Part shown: one piece after another, positions 26,797 to 35,323 of the stretch
Layout of the letters: every line of letters starts with the position of its first letter
How positions within the stretch are numbered: position 1 is the stretch's first letter
Source: Roseiarcus sp963807735
Lineage (GTDB): Bacteria; Pseudomonadota; Alphaproteobacteria; Rhizobiales; Beijerinckiaceae
DNA: 64,000 nt
Assembly (NCBI GenBank): GCA_963807735.1
Contig: CAWEDI010000024.1
Coordinates: 496,001 to 560,000, forward strand
Reading direction: 5' to 3'
The notes under the pieces: generated by a model
What the model was told of the DNA's origin: nothing
The model's input: the letters and a program-made list of their open reading frames with translations, nothing else
The model's database searches: none
Translations under genes and position numbers: made by a program

Positions 26797-26830
26797 TCGA
26801 AAACGGCGTTTTTCGATAGCGTTGAAAAAT
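26797..26830. promoter_or_regulatory. Inverted repeats in the puuD-lysR divergent promoter region
   Basis: TCGAAAA-N6-TTTTCGA spans 26797-26816 exactly, and an overlapping TTTTTCGA-N5-TTGAAAAA runs on to about 26829. These lie midway between the divergent starts of puuD (26756) and the LysR gene (26858), where a LysR regulator would bind both promoters. The symmetry is seen directly; the role as operator is inference. Confidence 0.6.
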
Positions 26831-26857
26831 GGGGAGACTATCAAAGGGAATTTGAAA

Positions 26858-27820
26858 ATGTCCCTGCTCGACAATATCCGCGTCTTCGCCCGCGCCGTCG
26901 AGCTTGGCAGTTTTTCCACCGTCGGACGAAACATGCGGTTGTCGGCCGGCGTGGTGAGCCATCGGATCGGCGCGCTGGAGCAGCATCTGGGCTGCCGGCT
27001 GTTCAACCGCACCACCCGCAAGATGCAGCTGACCGAGGAGGGACGGGTCTTCTACGAGAATTGCATCGATATGCTGGCCGCGCTCGATCGCGCCGAGGCG
27101 AGCGTCGCCACCAAGGGCGCAAGGCCGCGCGGACGGCTGAAAATCACCGCGCCGCTAGGGTTCGGCCGTCGCGTGGTCGCGCCGATGCTGCCGCGCTTTC
27201 AGGCCGACCATGCGGAGCTCGACGTTTTCCTTCGGCTGTCGGATTATTTCGTCGATCTGTTCACCGAGGCCGTCGACGTGGCGGTGCGGATGGCGATCCT
27301 GCCGGACTCCTCGCTGATCGTCAGGAAAATAGCCGACGTCGATCGCCTGCTCTGCGCCGCGCCGTCGTATCTGGAGGCGCACGGCGAGCCGCGCACGATC
27401 GACGATCTGATGCGCCACGCCTGCCTGCTGCTGCGGTTTCCCGGGTCGCATCAGTTCCGCTGGTCGCTGAGCGACGGCGAGACGGTGCGGGAGGTCGCGG
27501 TCTCGGGTCATCTCGACGCGGACGATGGCGACATTCTCACGCAATGGGCGCTTGCGGGGCAAGGGATCGTGCTAAAGCCGGCGTTCGAGGCCGCCGAGCA
27601 TTTGCGCACGGGAACGCTGCGGATCGTCCTGCCCGATCATCCGCCCCAGCCGGCGACGCTGGCGGTGTTGCACGCCTATCAGCACATGACGCCGCCGAAG
27701 GTGGCGGCTTTCGCGGATGCGCTGATCGAGGACGCGCGCGGCCATATCAACGCGGCGCTCGACGGCGTCGAGCTGCCCGGCAAGGCGAAGCGACGCCCGC
27801 GCGCCGCTTCGCGCAAATAG
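26858..27820 (+). CDS. LysR family regulator, divergent from puuD
   Basis: A 320-residue LysR-type activator/repressor. The winged helix occupies residues 1-60 (SLLDNIRVFARAVELGSF, HLGCRLFNRTTRKM) and a substrate-binding domain begins about residue 90 (RLKITAPLGFGRRVVAPML). ATG 26858 follows AAAGGGAA. It resembles the second LysR gene at 34144 along its whole length (FNRTTRK / LNRTTRK; PLGFGRRVVAP / PLGLGRRLIAP), so the two are paralogues. Position suggests control of the puuD operon by a purine intermediate. Confidence 0.9.
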   Translation: MSLLDNIRVFARAVELGSFSTVGRNMRLSAGVVSHRIGALEQHLGCRLFNRTTRKMQLTEEGRVFYENCIDMLAALDRAEASVATKGARPRGRLKITAPLGFGRRVVAPMLPRFQADHAELDVFLRLSDYFVDLFTEAVDVAVRMAILPDSSLIVRKIADVDRLLCAAPSYLEAHGEPRTIDDLMRHACLLLRFPGSHQFRWSLSDGETVREVAVSGHLDADDGDILTQWALAGQGIVLKPAFEAAEHLRTGTLRIVLPDHPPQPATLAVLHAYQHMTPPKVAAFADALIEDARGHINAALDGVELPGKAKRRPRAASRK

Positions 27821-27872
27821 CCTGCTGCCGCCCGGAAGCCGCCGCTTCGGCGGCGTCACGCAACCACGAAGC

Positions 27873-27904
27873 GTCGCCGGCGATTTTCTGAAATCGCCGG
27901 CGAC
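27873..27904. terminator. Perfect 14-bp hairpin between convergent genes
   Basis: GTCGCCGGCGATTT pairs perfectly with AAATCGCCGGCGAC around a TCTG loop. It lies between the end of the LysR gene (27820) and the end of the NCS2 permease gene (27916), which converge. The T/A steps at the inner end of the stem would not act as classical U-tracts, so it is a probable bidirectional stop or end-protecting hairpin. Confidence 0.7.
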
Positions 27905-27915
27905 GAGTTCAACAA

Positions 27916-29349
27916 TCAGTGGTCGGCGGCCCGCGCCGCGTCCGCCAATTGATGCTCGGCGGCGTCCGTCGAGGCGACGCCGTTGTAGAATGCGTTGAGG
28001 ATCACGGCGACGAGCGTCGTCAGGATGATGCCGGAGCCGAGGACGGGCTTCAGCGGGCCGTAGAAGTTCTTGAAGAAATCCGGCGCCACCGTCGGAATCA
28101 GCCCGAACCCGAGCGCGATGGCGACAATGAACAGATTGTTGCGATTGTTGCGGAAGTCGACGGCGCCGAGGATGCGGACGCCGGTCGCCGCGACCATGCC
28201 GAACATCACGATCCCGGCGCCGCCGAGCACCTCGACCGGAACCGAGGCCACCAGCGCCGCGAGTTTGGGGATGACGCTCAGAACGACCAGGATGGCGCCG
28301 CCCGCCGCTGCAACATAGCGCGAGCGCACGCCGGTGACGCCGACGAGGCCGACGTTCTGAGAGAACGAAGTGTACGGGAAGGCGTTGAACACGCCGCCGA
28401 TGATGGTGCCGACCCCGTCGGCGCGCAGGCCGCGCGCGATGTCGTCAGGCCCGATCCGCTTGCCGGTCATTTCGCCGAGCGCCAGGAACATGCCGGTCGA
28501 TTCGATCATCACCACCACCATCACGACGCACAGGGTGAGAATCGGCGCAAACGAGAACGACGGCAGCCCGAATTGGAACGGGGTCACGACGCCGAACGTC
28601 GAAGCCGAGGCGACCGCATCGAAGCTCATCTTGCCTGTCGCAGCCGCCACGACCGCGCCGACGATGATGCCGATCAGCACCGAGATATTCGCCACGAATC
28701 CCTTGCCGAACCGGCTGACCCCGAGAATCACCAGCAGCACGAGCAACGAAAGCGCGAAGCCGTCGAGCGCGTCGCGGTTGGGATTGGGCATGACGCCCTT
28801 GACGACGCCGTCGACGAGGTTGGGAACCATGTGCGGTCCCTCGGCCCAGTCGACGCCAATCCGCATCAACGAAACGCCGATGACGAGAATGATCGAGCCG
28901 GTTACGACGGCGGGAAACAGGCGGACCAGCGAACTCATCAACGGCGCGGCGAGAAGGGCGAACACGCCGGCGCCGATCACCGCGCCGTAGACCGTCAGCA
29001 GCGCCGAGGCGGGGACAAAGCTCGCGCCGGCGGCTTCCTTCGCCGAGGCGATGAGCGCGAGCATCGGCGCGACCGAGGCGAAGGTGACGCCCATCATCAC
29101 GGGCATGCGGATGCCGACGAAAGGGAAGCCGAGGGACTGGACCAGCGAGGCCAGCCCGCAGGCCAGAATGTCGGCCGAGATCAGAATCGCGCGCTGTTCC
29201 GGCGGCAGACCGAGCGCCCCGGCGATAATCAAGGGCACCGCCACAGCGCCGGCGTACATCACCAAGACGTGTTGAAGTCCAAGCGTCGTCAGTTTGGCCG
29301 GCGACAGCATCTCGTCGACGCCACCCGGCTCGCGTAGGTTTGATGACAT
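27916..29349 (-). CDS. NCS2 family xanthine/urate permease
   Basis: Proton-coupled nucleobase importer in the inner membrane, 477 residues with about 12-14 helices. It begins with a cytosolic arm and LGLQHVLVMYAGAVAVPLI and has the NCS2 signature QNVGLVGVTGVRSRYV. The conserved ALGEMTG-like loop and VGTIIGGVFNAFPYTSFSQN agree with the XanQ/UacT branch. ATG 29349 follows GGAGGAA. It lies 146 bases downstream of xdhC on the same strand, so xanthine or urate is the likely cargo. Confidence 0.92.
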   Translation of the reverse strand: MSSNLREPGGVDEMLSPAKLTTLGLQHVLVMYAGAVAVPLIIAGALGLPPEQRAILISADILACGLASLVQSLGFPFVGIRMPVMMGVTFASVAPMLALIASAKEAAGASFVPASALLTVYGAVIGAGVFALLAAPLMSSLVRLFPAVVTGSIILVIGVSLMRIGVDWAEGPHMVPNLVDGVVKGVMPNPNRDALDGFALSLLVLLVILGVSRFGKGFVANISVLIGIIVGAVVAAATGKMSFDAVASASTFGVVTPFQFGLPSFSFAPILTLCVVMVVVMIESTGMFLALGEMTGKRIGPDDIARGLRADGVGTIIGGVFNAFPYTSFSQNVGLVGVTGVRSRYVAAAGGAILVVLSVIPKLAALVASVPVEVLGGAGIVMFGMVAATGVRILGAVDFRNNRNNLFIVAIALGFGLIPTVAPDFFKNFYGPLKPVLGSGIILTTLVAVILNAFYNGVASTDAAEHQLADAARAADH

Positions 29350-29495
29350 GGATTCCTCCGACTCCGGCCGCTTCCCAGCGCGTGAGCAGGCGCGAGAAAT
29401 AGGCCGACCGGTCGTCGGCGAGAAGGCGTGAATAATTCCGTCAGTTTCCGATTTCTTCGATGAATGGCGAGGCGGCGCGCAAGCGTCTTCCTCAG

Positions 29496-30242
29496 TCAAG
29501 CCTCGACGGTCGCGCGGGCGGGCGCCGCGGCGTGCTCAATCATGCGGGCGAGGATTTCCGCGGCGGCGAAGGCGGCGATCACCTCCGGGCGCTTGTCGCG
29601 CGGGAAGCCGGCGGCGAGCGGGCAAACCAGCGCGCCGATGTTGACGCCCTCGCGGGCCGCGTAATGGGCGAAGGTTGCGCGCTTGCTGCGGCTGCCGATC
29701 ATGCCGACATAGGCCGCGTCGGTCCGCTGCAACGCTTCCGCCGAAAGCAGAAAATCGAGCGCGTGATCGTGCGTGAGAATGACGTAGGCCGCGCCGCTCG
29801 GCGCCGCACGGATCTCCGCCTCCGGGATCGCCGATAGCGTGGTCGGGACGTCGGCGTCCGCCAGCGCCAGCTCGGCGGCGCGCGTGTCGATCAGCCTCGG
29901 CGCAAGCGGCAGCGGACGCAGCGCCCGGGCGAGCGCGCGGCCGACATGACCCGCCCCGAAGATCAGCACCGGCGGCCCGGCCTCGCGCGGGGCCGGGCGC
30001 TTTCGGTCGAAAACCAGTTCGACCTTGCCGCCGCAGCATTGGCCGATGTCCGGACCGAGCGCCACTGTCATCGTCGCCTGCCGCTCGCCGAGCGCGATCA
30101 TGCGTCGCGCCCGGTCGATGGCAAGATATTCGAGCTGGCCGCCGCCGATTGTGCCTTCCTGGCGATCGTGCGCGACGAGCATTTCGGCGCCCGGCTCGCG
30201 TGGCGTCGAGCCCCAGACTCGGACGACTTGGACCCGGATCAT
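29496..30242 (-). CDS. xdhC: Xanthine dehydrogenase accessory protein
   Basis: Binds the molybdenum cofactor, promotes its sulfuration and inserts it into XdhB. The 248-residue protein has the XdhC N-domain with GGGQLEYLAID and GPDIGQCCGGKVELVF, and a Rossmann-like C-domain starting PVLIFGAGHVGRALA, with VILTHDHALD and YVGMIGSRSKR. Its ATG overlaps the xdhB stop (ATGA), so it is translated with the enzyme it serves. Confidence 0.93.
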   Translation of the reverse strand: MIRVQVVRVWGSTPREPGAEMLVAHDRQEGTIGGGQLEYLAIDRARRMIALGERQATMTVALGPDIGQCCGGKVELVFDRKRPAPREAGPPVLIFGAGHVGRALARALRPLPLAPRLIDTRAAELALADADVPTTLSAIPEAEIRAAPSGAAYVILTHDHALDFLLSAEALQRTDAAYVGMIGSRSKRATFAHYAAREGVNIGALVCPLAAGFPRDKRPEVIAAFAAAEILARMIEHAAAPARATVEA

Positions 30243-32584
30243 CGCGCCGCCTCCTTCCGCAGCCGTTCACACGCCATCAGCACGCGTTCCGGGGTCGCCG
30301 GGGCGTCCAGGCGCGGCGCGACACGATACCCGCTAAGAGAAGCAACCGCCATGCCGATCGCCTCGAACACCGAGATTCCGAGCATGAACGGCGGTTCGCC
30401 GACCGCCTTCGAGCGTTTGATCGTCCGCTCCTTGTTGACCGACCACTCGGCGAGCCGAACGTTGAACACCTTGGGTCGATCCGAGGCGAGCGGGATCTTG
30501 TAAGTCGAGGGCGCATGCGTGCGCAGCCGGCCCTTGTCGTCCCACCACAGCTCCTCGCTGGTCAGCCATCCCATACCCTGCACGAAAGCGCCCTCGACCT
30601 GCCCCCTGTCGATCGCCGGATTGAGCGAGCGGCCGACATCGTGCAGCGCATCCACCCGCTCGACCGTATATTCCCCGGTCAGCGTGTCGACGCTGACTTC
30701 GGCGCAGGCGGCGCCATAGGCGAAATAGTAGAACGGGCGGCCGCGGCCTTGCGCTCGGTTCCAATGGATCTTCGGCGTCGCATAGAACCCCGCCGCCGAA
30801 AGATGCACCCGCGCCGCATAGGCCGACGCGATGACCTTGTCGAAGGCGACCGGCTCGCCGCGCAGCAGCACATGATTGCGGACGAAGACGATTTCATCCG
30901 GCGTCACGTCATGCGCCTGGGAGAGAAACGCCACGAGGCGTTGCTTGATCTGCTCGCAGGCGTCGAGCGCGGCCATGCCGTTGAGGTCGGTCCCGGACGA
31001 GGCGGCGGTGGCGGACGCGTTCGGCACTTTCTCGGTCGTCGTCTTCGTCACCTGGATGCGGTCTATATCGACCTGGAGGGCGTCGGCGACGACTTGCGCC
31101 ACCTTGGTGTGCAGCCCTTGACCCATCTCGCAGCCGCCGTGGTTGAGATGGATCGACCCGTCGGAATAGATGTGGACCAACGCTCCGGCCTGATTGTAGT
31201 GGGTCGCCGTGAAGCTGACGCCGAACTTGACCGGGGTCAGCGCGATGCCGCGCCGGATCGGGCCGTTCCTGGCGTTGGCCTCAAGCACAGCCTGGCGCCG
31301 CCGCACATAGTCCGAACTCTCTTCCAGCTCAGCGAAGATTTGCGGCAGGATTTGGTCTTCTACGGCCTGGTGGTAGGGCGTCGGCTGGCCGCTGCGGTAG
31401 AGATTGGTCTTGCGGACGGCGAGCGTGTCCTGACCTGTGGCGTAGGCGATCTCCTCGATCAGGCGCTCGGCGACGATGACGCCCTGCGGGCCGCCGAAGC
31501 CGCGAAACGCAGTGTTGCTGACGGTGTGCGTGCGCCAGGGATGCGAGCGCAGTTCGACGTCGGGATAGAAATAGGCGTTGTCCGCGTGGAACAGCGCCCG
31601 ATCCGTCACCGGGCCCGAGAGATCGGCCGACATGCCGCAGCGCGCGTGCCAATCGCCGGTGACGGCGCGAATCCGGCCCGCATCGTCGAAGCCGACCTCG
31701 TAGTCGACGACGAAATCGTGGCGCTTGCCGGTCGCGGTCATGTCGTCGTCGCGGTCGGGGCGGATTTTCACCGCGCGCCGCGATCGCCGCGCGGCGATTG
31801 CGGCCACGCAGGCGAACAGGTTCATCTGCGTCTCCTTGCCGCCGAACCCGCCGCCCATCCGGCGCACGTTGACCACCACGCTGTTGCAATGGGTCCCGAG
31901 CGCATGCGCCACCATGTGCTGCACTTCCGCCGGGTGTTGCGTCGAGACGAAGATCGTCATTTCCTCGTCCTCGCCCGGAATCGCCATCGCGATCTGCCCT
32001 TCGAGGTAGAAATGGTCCTGGCCGCCGATGACGAAGCGGCCTGCAGCGCGGCGCGGCGCAGCGGCCATCGCCGCTTCCGGCTCGCCCCGGCGCAGCGTCA
32101 GCGGCTCGGTCACGTAGTCCATGCCGCCCGCGCGCGCGGCGAGCGGATCAAGATGATGCGGCAGAACCTCGTAGGCGATTTTCGCGAGCCGGGCGGCGCG
32201 TCGGGCCTGATCGCGGCATTCCGCCACCACCGCGAAAATCGGCTGCCCGTGAAACAGGACCTCTTCGGTCGCGAAGATCGGATCGTCATGCTTGCCGGTC
32301 GGGCTGATGTCGTTGGGGCCGGGAACATCCGCCGCCGTCAGCACGTCGACGACGCCCGGCGCCGCTCGGACCGGATCGAGGTCGATCGAAACGATGCGGC
32401 CATGCGCGACGGTCGAAAGCCCCAGCGCGGCGTGCAGGGTTCCCGCCGGTTCGGTCAGGTCGTCGGTATATTCCGCGCGGCCGGTGACATGTTTGATCGC
32501 GGAATCGTGGATCAGGTCTTGATGCGTCGCGCCGAGCGGCGCGACGGCGAGCGACTGGCCCGACGAGATCGTATCGTGCTTCAT
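30239..32584 (-). CDS. xdhB: Xanthine dehydrogenase molybdopterin-binding subunit
   Basis: Catalytic large subunit, 781 residues, close to the size of Rhodobacter-type XdhB. It shows the aldehyde-oxidase/xanthine-dehydrogenase a/b hammerhead at the start (HVTGRAEYTDDL), RRMGGGFGGKETQ for cofactor binding, FRGFGGPQG and CEMGQGLHTKV, and VGEPPFMLGISVFEAI near the end, which carries the region of the catalytic glutamate. ATG 32584 lies just past the xdhA stop; an in-frame ATG at 32641 would overlap xdhA by 56 bases and has no better site. It works with XdhA to hydroxylate hypoxanthine and xanthine. Confidence 0.94.
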   Translation of the reverse strand: MKHDTISSGQSLAVAPLGATHQDLIHDSAIKHVTGRAEYTDDLTEPAGTLHAALGLSTVAHGRIVSIDLDPVRAAPGVVDVLTAADVPGPNDISPTGKHDDPIFATEEVLFHGQPIFAVVAECRDQARRAARLAKIAYEVLPHHLDPLAARAGGMDYVTEPLTLRRGEPEAAMAAAPRRAAGRFVIGGQDHFYLEGQIAMAIPGEDEEMTIFVSTQHPAEVQHMVAHALGTHCNSVVVNVRRMGGGFGGKETQMNLFACVAAIAARRSRRAVKIRPDRDDDMTATGKRHDFVVDYEVGFDDAGRIRAVTGDWHARCGMSADLSGPVTDRALFHADNAYFYPDVELRSHPWRTHTVSNTAFRGFGGPQGVIVAERLIEEIAYATGQDTLAVRKTNLYRSGQPTPYHQAVEDQILPQIFAELEESSDYVRRRQAVLEANARNGPIRRGIALTPVKFGVSFTATHYNQAGALVHIYSDGSIHLNHGGCEMGQGLHTKVAQVVADALQVDIDRIQVTKTTTEKVPNASATAASSGTDLNGMAALDACEQIKQRLVAFLSQAHDVTPDEIVFVRNHVLLRGEPVAFDKVIASAYAARVHLSAAGFYATPKIHWNRAQGRGRPFYYFAYGAACAEVSVDTLTGEYTVERVDALHDVGRSLNPAIDRGQVEGAFVQGMGWLTSEELWWDDKGRLRTHAPSTYKIPLASDRPKVFNVRLAEWSVNKERTIKRSKAVGEPPFMLGISVFEAIGMAVASLSGYRVAPRLDAPATPERVLMACERLRKEAAR

Positions 32585-32585
32585 C

Positions 32586-34037
32586 TCAGGCTCCCACAGC
32601 GCGTCGGAGGCGGACCGGTTCGGCGGCGCCGGACTGCTCATGCCAAAACCGACGGAACAGATTGGCCGCCACCTGACGTCGGTAGTCGGCGCTGGCTCGC
32701 CAGTCGGTCAGCGGGGTGAAGTCGTCTTGCACGGCCGTCGCCGCCGCCTCGAACGTCGCCGCGGTGAAAGGGCGGCCGACGAGGGCGGCCTCGGCGCGGC
32801 TCGCCCGCTTCGGTGTGGCGGCGACGCCGCCAAAGCCGATGCGCGCCGCTTCGATGCGGCCGTCGGTCTCGCAGATGTAGAAGCCGGCCGACACGGCGGA
32901 GATGTCGGCGTGGGCGCGCTTCGACACCTTGTACGCGGCGACGCGCGCGCCGTGCGGGCGCGGAATGACGACGGTCTCGACGAACTCGGCCGGCGCCCGA
33001 TCCTGCTTGCCATAGGCGATGAAGAAGTCTTCGAGCGCCATCTCGCGGCGGACATCGCCGCGCCTGAGCACGATCCGCGCGCCGAGAGCGATCAGCAGCG
33101 GCGGCGTCTCGCCGATCGGCGAGCCGTTGGCGATGTTGCCGCCGATCGTGCCCATGTTGCGCACCTGCCAGCCGCCGACCCGCAGCAAGTAATCTTCGGC
33201 CTCCGGCAGCGTCCGCCGCACGACCGGCAGGAACTCCGAGTAGGTGACGCCGGCGCCGATGCGGATTTCCGCGTCCGACACGACGATCTCCTTCATCAGA
33301 TGGCCGATGAACACGCCGGGGCTGATCGAGCGCAGGAATTTTGTCACCCAGAGGCCGACGTCGGTCGCGCCGGCGACCAGGATCGCATGGGGGTTCTCGA
33401 GCAGGACGGCGGCGAGATCGTCGACGTCGCGCGGCGCGATGGCGCGTTCCTCGCCGCGCCGCACATCGACCCGCTCGCCCGCCAACGCCGCGAGCTGAGC
33501 GCGGACTTCGGCGCGCTCGACATTGAGCCCGTCGCGCGCCTGTCCGCCGGCCTTGGCGGCGGCGAGCGCGGCCTTGACGATCGGCTCGTAACCCGTGCAG
33601 CGGCAAAGATTGCCTTGCAGCGCCGTCTCCACATCGAGCGCCGACGGGTCGGGGTTGGTCATCCACAGGCCGTAGAGCGCCATGACGATGCCCGGCGTGC
33701 AAAAGCCGCACTGACTGCCGTGCTGCTCGACCATCGCCCGTTGGATCGGGTGCAGCCCGCCGTCTGGCCCCTTCAGGTGCTCGACGGTGACGACGTGGCA
33801 GCCGTGGCACGAGGCGAGCAGGCGGATGCAGGCGTTGGCCGGCTCGTAGATCAGACCGTCGTTGTAAAGCCGCCCGACCAGAACCGTACAGGCGCCGCAA
33901 TCGCCCTCGGCGCAGCCCTCTTTGGTTCCCGTAAGGCCCCGTTCGATGCGCAGATAGTCAAGCAGAGTGTCGCCCGGACCGGCTTCGCTCACCCGCGCCT
34001 CGGCGCCGTTGAGGCGGAAGCGAATTTCCTCGCCCAT
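32586..34037 (-). CDS. xdhA: Xanthine dehydrogenase FAD / iron-sulfur subunit
   Basis: Small subunit of 483 residues that carries two [2Fe-2S] clusters and FAD. Ferredoxin-type cysteines occur at residues 42, 47 and 50 (GCAEGDCGAC); the second cluster motif is QCGFCTPGIVM and GNLCRCTGYEPI (about 105-152). The FAD-binding domain follows (about 200-480) with LVAGATDVGLWVTK and GGNIANGSPIGETPP. GGAG stands eight bases before ATG 34037. Electrons probably go to NAD+. It heads the xdhABC-NCS2 run and is divergent from a LysR gene. Confidence 0.95.
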   Translation of the reverse strand: MGEEIRFRLNGAEARVSEAGPGDTLLDYLRIERGLTGTKEGCAEGDCGACTVLVGRLYNDGLIYEPANACIRLLASCHGCHVVTVEHLKGPDGGLHPIQRAMVEQHGSQCGFCTPGIVMALYGLWMTNPDPSALDVETALQGNLCRCTGYEPIVKAALAAAKAGGQARDGLNVERAEVRAQLAALAGERVDVRRGEERAIAPRDVDDLAAVLLENPHAILVAGATDVGLWVTKFLRSISPGVFIGHLMKEIVVSDAEIRIGAGVTYSEFLPVVRRTLPEAEDYLLRVGGWQVRNMGTIGGNIANGSPIGETPPLLIALGARIVLRRGDVRREMALEDFFIAYGKQDRAPAEFVETVVIPRPHGARVAAYKVSKRAHADISAVSAGFYICETDGRIEAARIGFGGVAATPKRASRAEAALVGRPFTAATFEAAATAVQDDFTPLTDWRASADYRRQVAANLFRRFWHEQSGAAEPVRLRRAVGA

Positions 34038-34111
34038 TGTGTTTCTCCGTGTCGTTGGACATACAATGGCGACAAAACAGGGAGGCGAGAACCGCTGGAG
34101 ACGGACAAGTG

Positions 34112-34131
34112 TTTCAACGGTTTTCTTGAAA
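34112..34131. promoter_or_regulatory. Candidate operator TTTCAA-N8-TTGAAA between xdhA and lysR
   Basis: The inverted repeat lies between the divergent starts of xdhA (34037) and the LysR gene (34144). The wider text GTTTCAAC...CTTGAAAATCGGG is nearly repeated upstream of the AzgA permease gene at 36805-36830. A shared site at two purine transcription units suggests binding of one regulator; the half-site spacing differs by one base between the two copies. Confidence 0.55.
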
Positions 34132-34143
34132 ATCGGGGCGCCG

Positions 34144-35040
34144 GTGTCCTATCTGGATAGCCTTCGCGTATTCGTCCGCGTCGTCGCGCGGGGTTCGATT
34201 TCGGCCGGCGGGCGGGATTTGCGGTTGACGCCCGCGGCCGCCTCGAATCGCATCAAAGATCTGGAAACCCGCTTCGGCGTCAGGCTGCTCAACCGCACCA
34301 CGCGCAAGCTCGCGCCGACCGAGGTCGGGGCCGCGCTCTACGAGAACGCCCGCAAGGTCATCGCCGCCTTGGACGAGACTGAGGCGATGCTGTCCTCGTT
34401 TTCGGGAACGCCGCAAGGGGTTCTACGGGTCGTCTCGCCCCTGGGATTGGGACGCCGGCTGATCGCGCCGATCGTCCAGCGCTTCTGCGAGGAGCGGCCG
34501 GAAATCCAAATCCGCCTGCGGCTCTCCGATCGCGCGGTGAATATCGTCGAGGAAGGGATCGACGTCGCCTTTTTCCTCGGGCAGCCCGAGGATTCGGGCC
34601 TGAGCTGGCGCAAGATCGCGGATTGCCGACGCGTGCTGGTCGCCTCGCCCGCCTATCTCGAAAAGCGCGGCGCGCCGCTATCGCCCGACGACCTGATGGA
34701 CCACGCTTGTCTGTTGCTGCGCTACCCGCGCTCGCCGGAATATTATTGGATGCTGGAGACGCCGGAAGGGCGTCGGAAAATGATGGTCGCCGGTCCGTTC
34801 GACGCCGACGACGCCGACGTGCTGACCGCCTGGGCGCTCGATGGCGCGGGGATCGTCAATCGCCCGCATTACGAGGTGAAGCGCTATCTGAACGAGGGCG
34901 CGTTGATCGAGGTGCTGCCCGACACGCCGCCGATCGGCGCGCAGCTGGGTTGCCTGATGCCGCACCGCGAGTTCCAGGACCCGAAGGTGCGGCTGTTCGT
35001 CGAGTTCGCGACCCGGTCGTTGAAGGGCGCGTTCTCATAG
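34144..35040 (+). CDS. LysR family regulator, divergent from xdhA
   Basis: A 298-residue LysR-type regulator: winged helix in residues 1-60 (SYLDSLRVFVRVVARGSI, FGVRLLNRTTRKL) and effector domain from about 85 (VLRVVSPLGLGRRLIAPIV). GTG 34144 was chosen because it yields the usual LysR N-terminus; an in-frame ATG at 34066 would add 26 residues of unlikely sequence and run across the candidate operator. It is a paralogue of the regulator beside puuD. Control of xdhABC and perhaps azgA is inferred from position and from the shared inverted repeat. Confidence 0.87.
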   Translation: MSYLDSLRVFVRVVARGSISAGGRDLRLTPAAASNRIKDLETRFGVRLLNRTTRKLAPTEVGAALYENARKVIAALDETEAMLSSFSGTPQGVLRVVSPLGLGRRLIAPIVQRFCEERPEIQIRLRLSDRAVNIVEEGIDVAFFLGQPEDSGLSWRKIADCRRVLVASPAYLEKRGAPLSPDDLMDHACLLLRYPRSPEYYWMLETPEGRRKMMVAGPFDADDADVLTAWALDGAGIVNRPHYEVKRYLNEGALIEVLPDTPPIGAQLGCLMPHREFQDPKVRLFVEFATRSLKGAFS

Positions 35041-35115
35041 ACAACCCTCGCCTCTGGAGTGCGTTTGCGCTATTGCGAGGAGCACAGCGACAACGATTGA
35101 AAAAAGAAATGCAAA

Positions 35116-35240
35116 GCCCAACGCCGTGATGCCCGGGCAGGTCCCGGGCATCCACGCCGTGACGCGATGCAAGCTTGAGAACGCGCTGAATTGGCGCCGC
35201 GTGGATGGCCGGGACAAGCCCGGCCATGACGACGTCCTTA
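35116..35240. repeat. Composite palindromic repeat with two nested hairpins
   Basis: ATGCCCGGG-CAGGT-CCCGGGCAT (35129-35151) and ATGGCCGGG-ACAAG-CCCGGCCAT (35205-35227) are each perfect inverted repeats. Between them GCATCCACGC faces GCGTGGATG in inverted order, so the unit is also symmetrical as a whole. It lies in the 283-base non-coding gap (35041-35323) between the convergent LysR and AzgA genes; the remaining bases hold degenerate TTGCGAGGAGC / GCTAGCAATGAC copies of another repeat and no gene. It may also stop transcription. Confidence 0.75.
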
Positions 35241-35323
35241 CGGGGTGCAAGCTGGTGGTCGCGAACCGGCGCAACGCGTCGCGATGGGTTGTTTGGCTTC
35301 GCTAGCAATGACGGGTAGTCGGC

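Noticed and set aside
27919..29337. 472-codon His/Asp/Glu-rich frame antisense to the NCS2 permease
   Set aside because: Complement of membrane-helix codons gives charged sequence; no start site or family match.
30149..32719. 856-codon open frame antisense to xdhB
   Set aside because: The xdhB protein on the opposite strand has all catalytic motifs; this frame has none.
35041..35323. Repeats between the LysR and AzgA genes as a CRISPR array
   Set aside because: Only two related palindromes with one spacer-like interval and no cas genes; this is an inverted, not a direct-repeat, structure.
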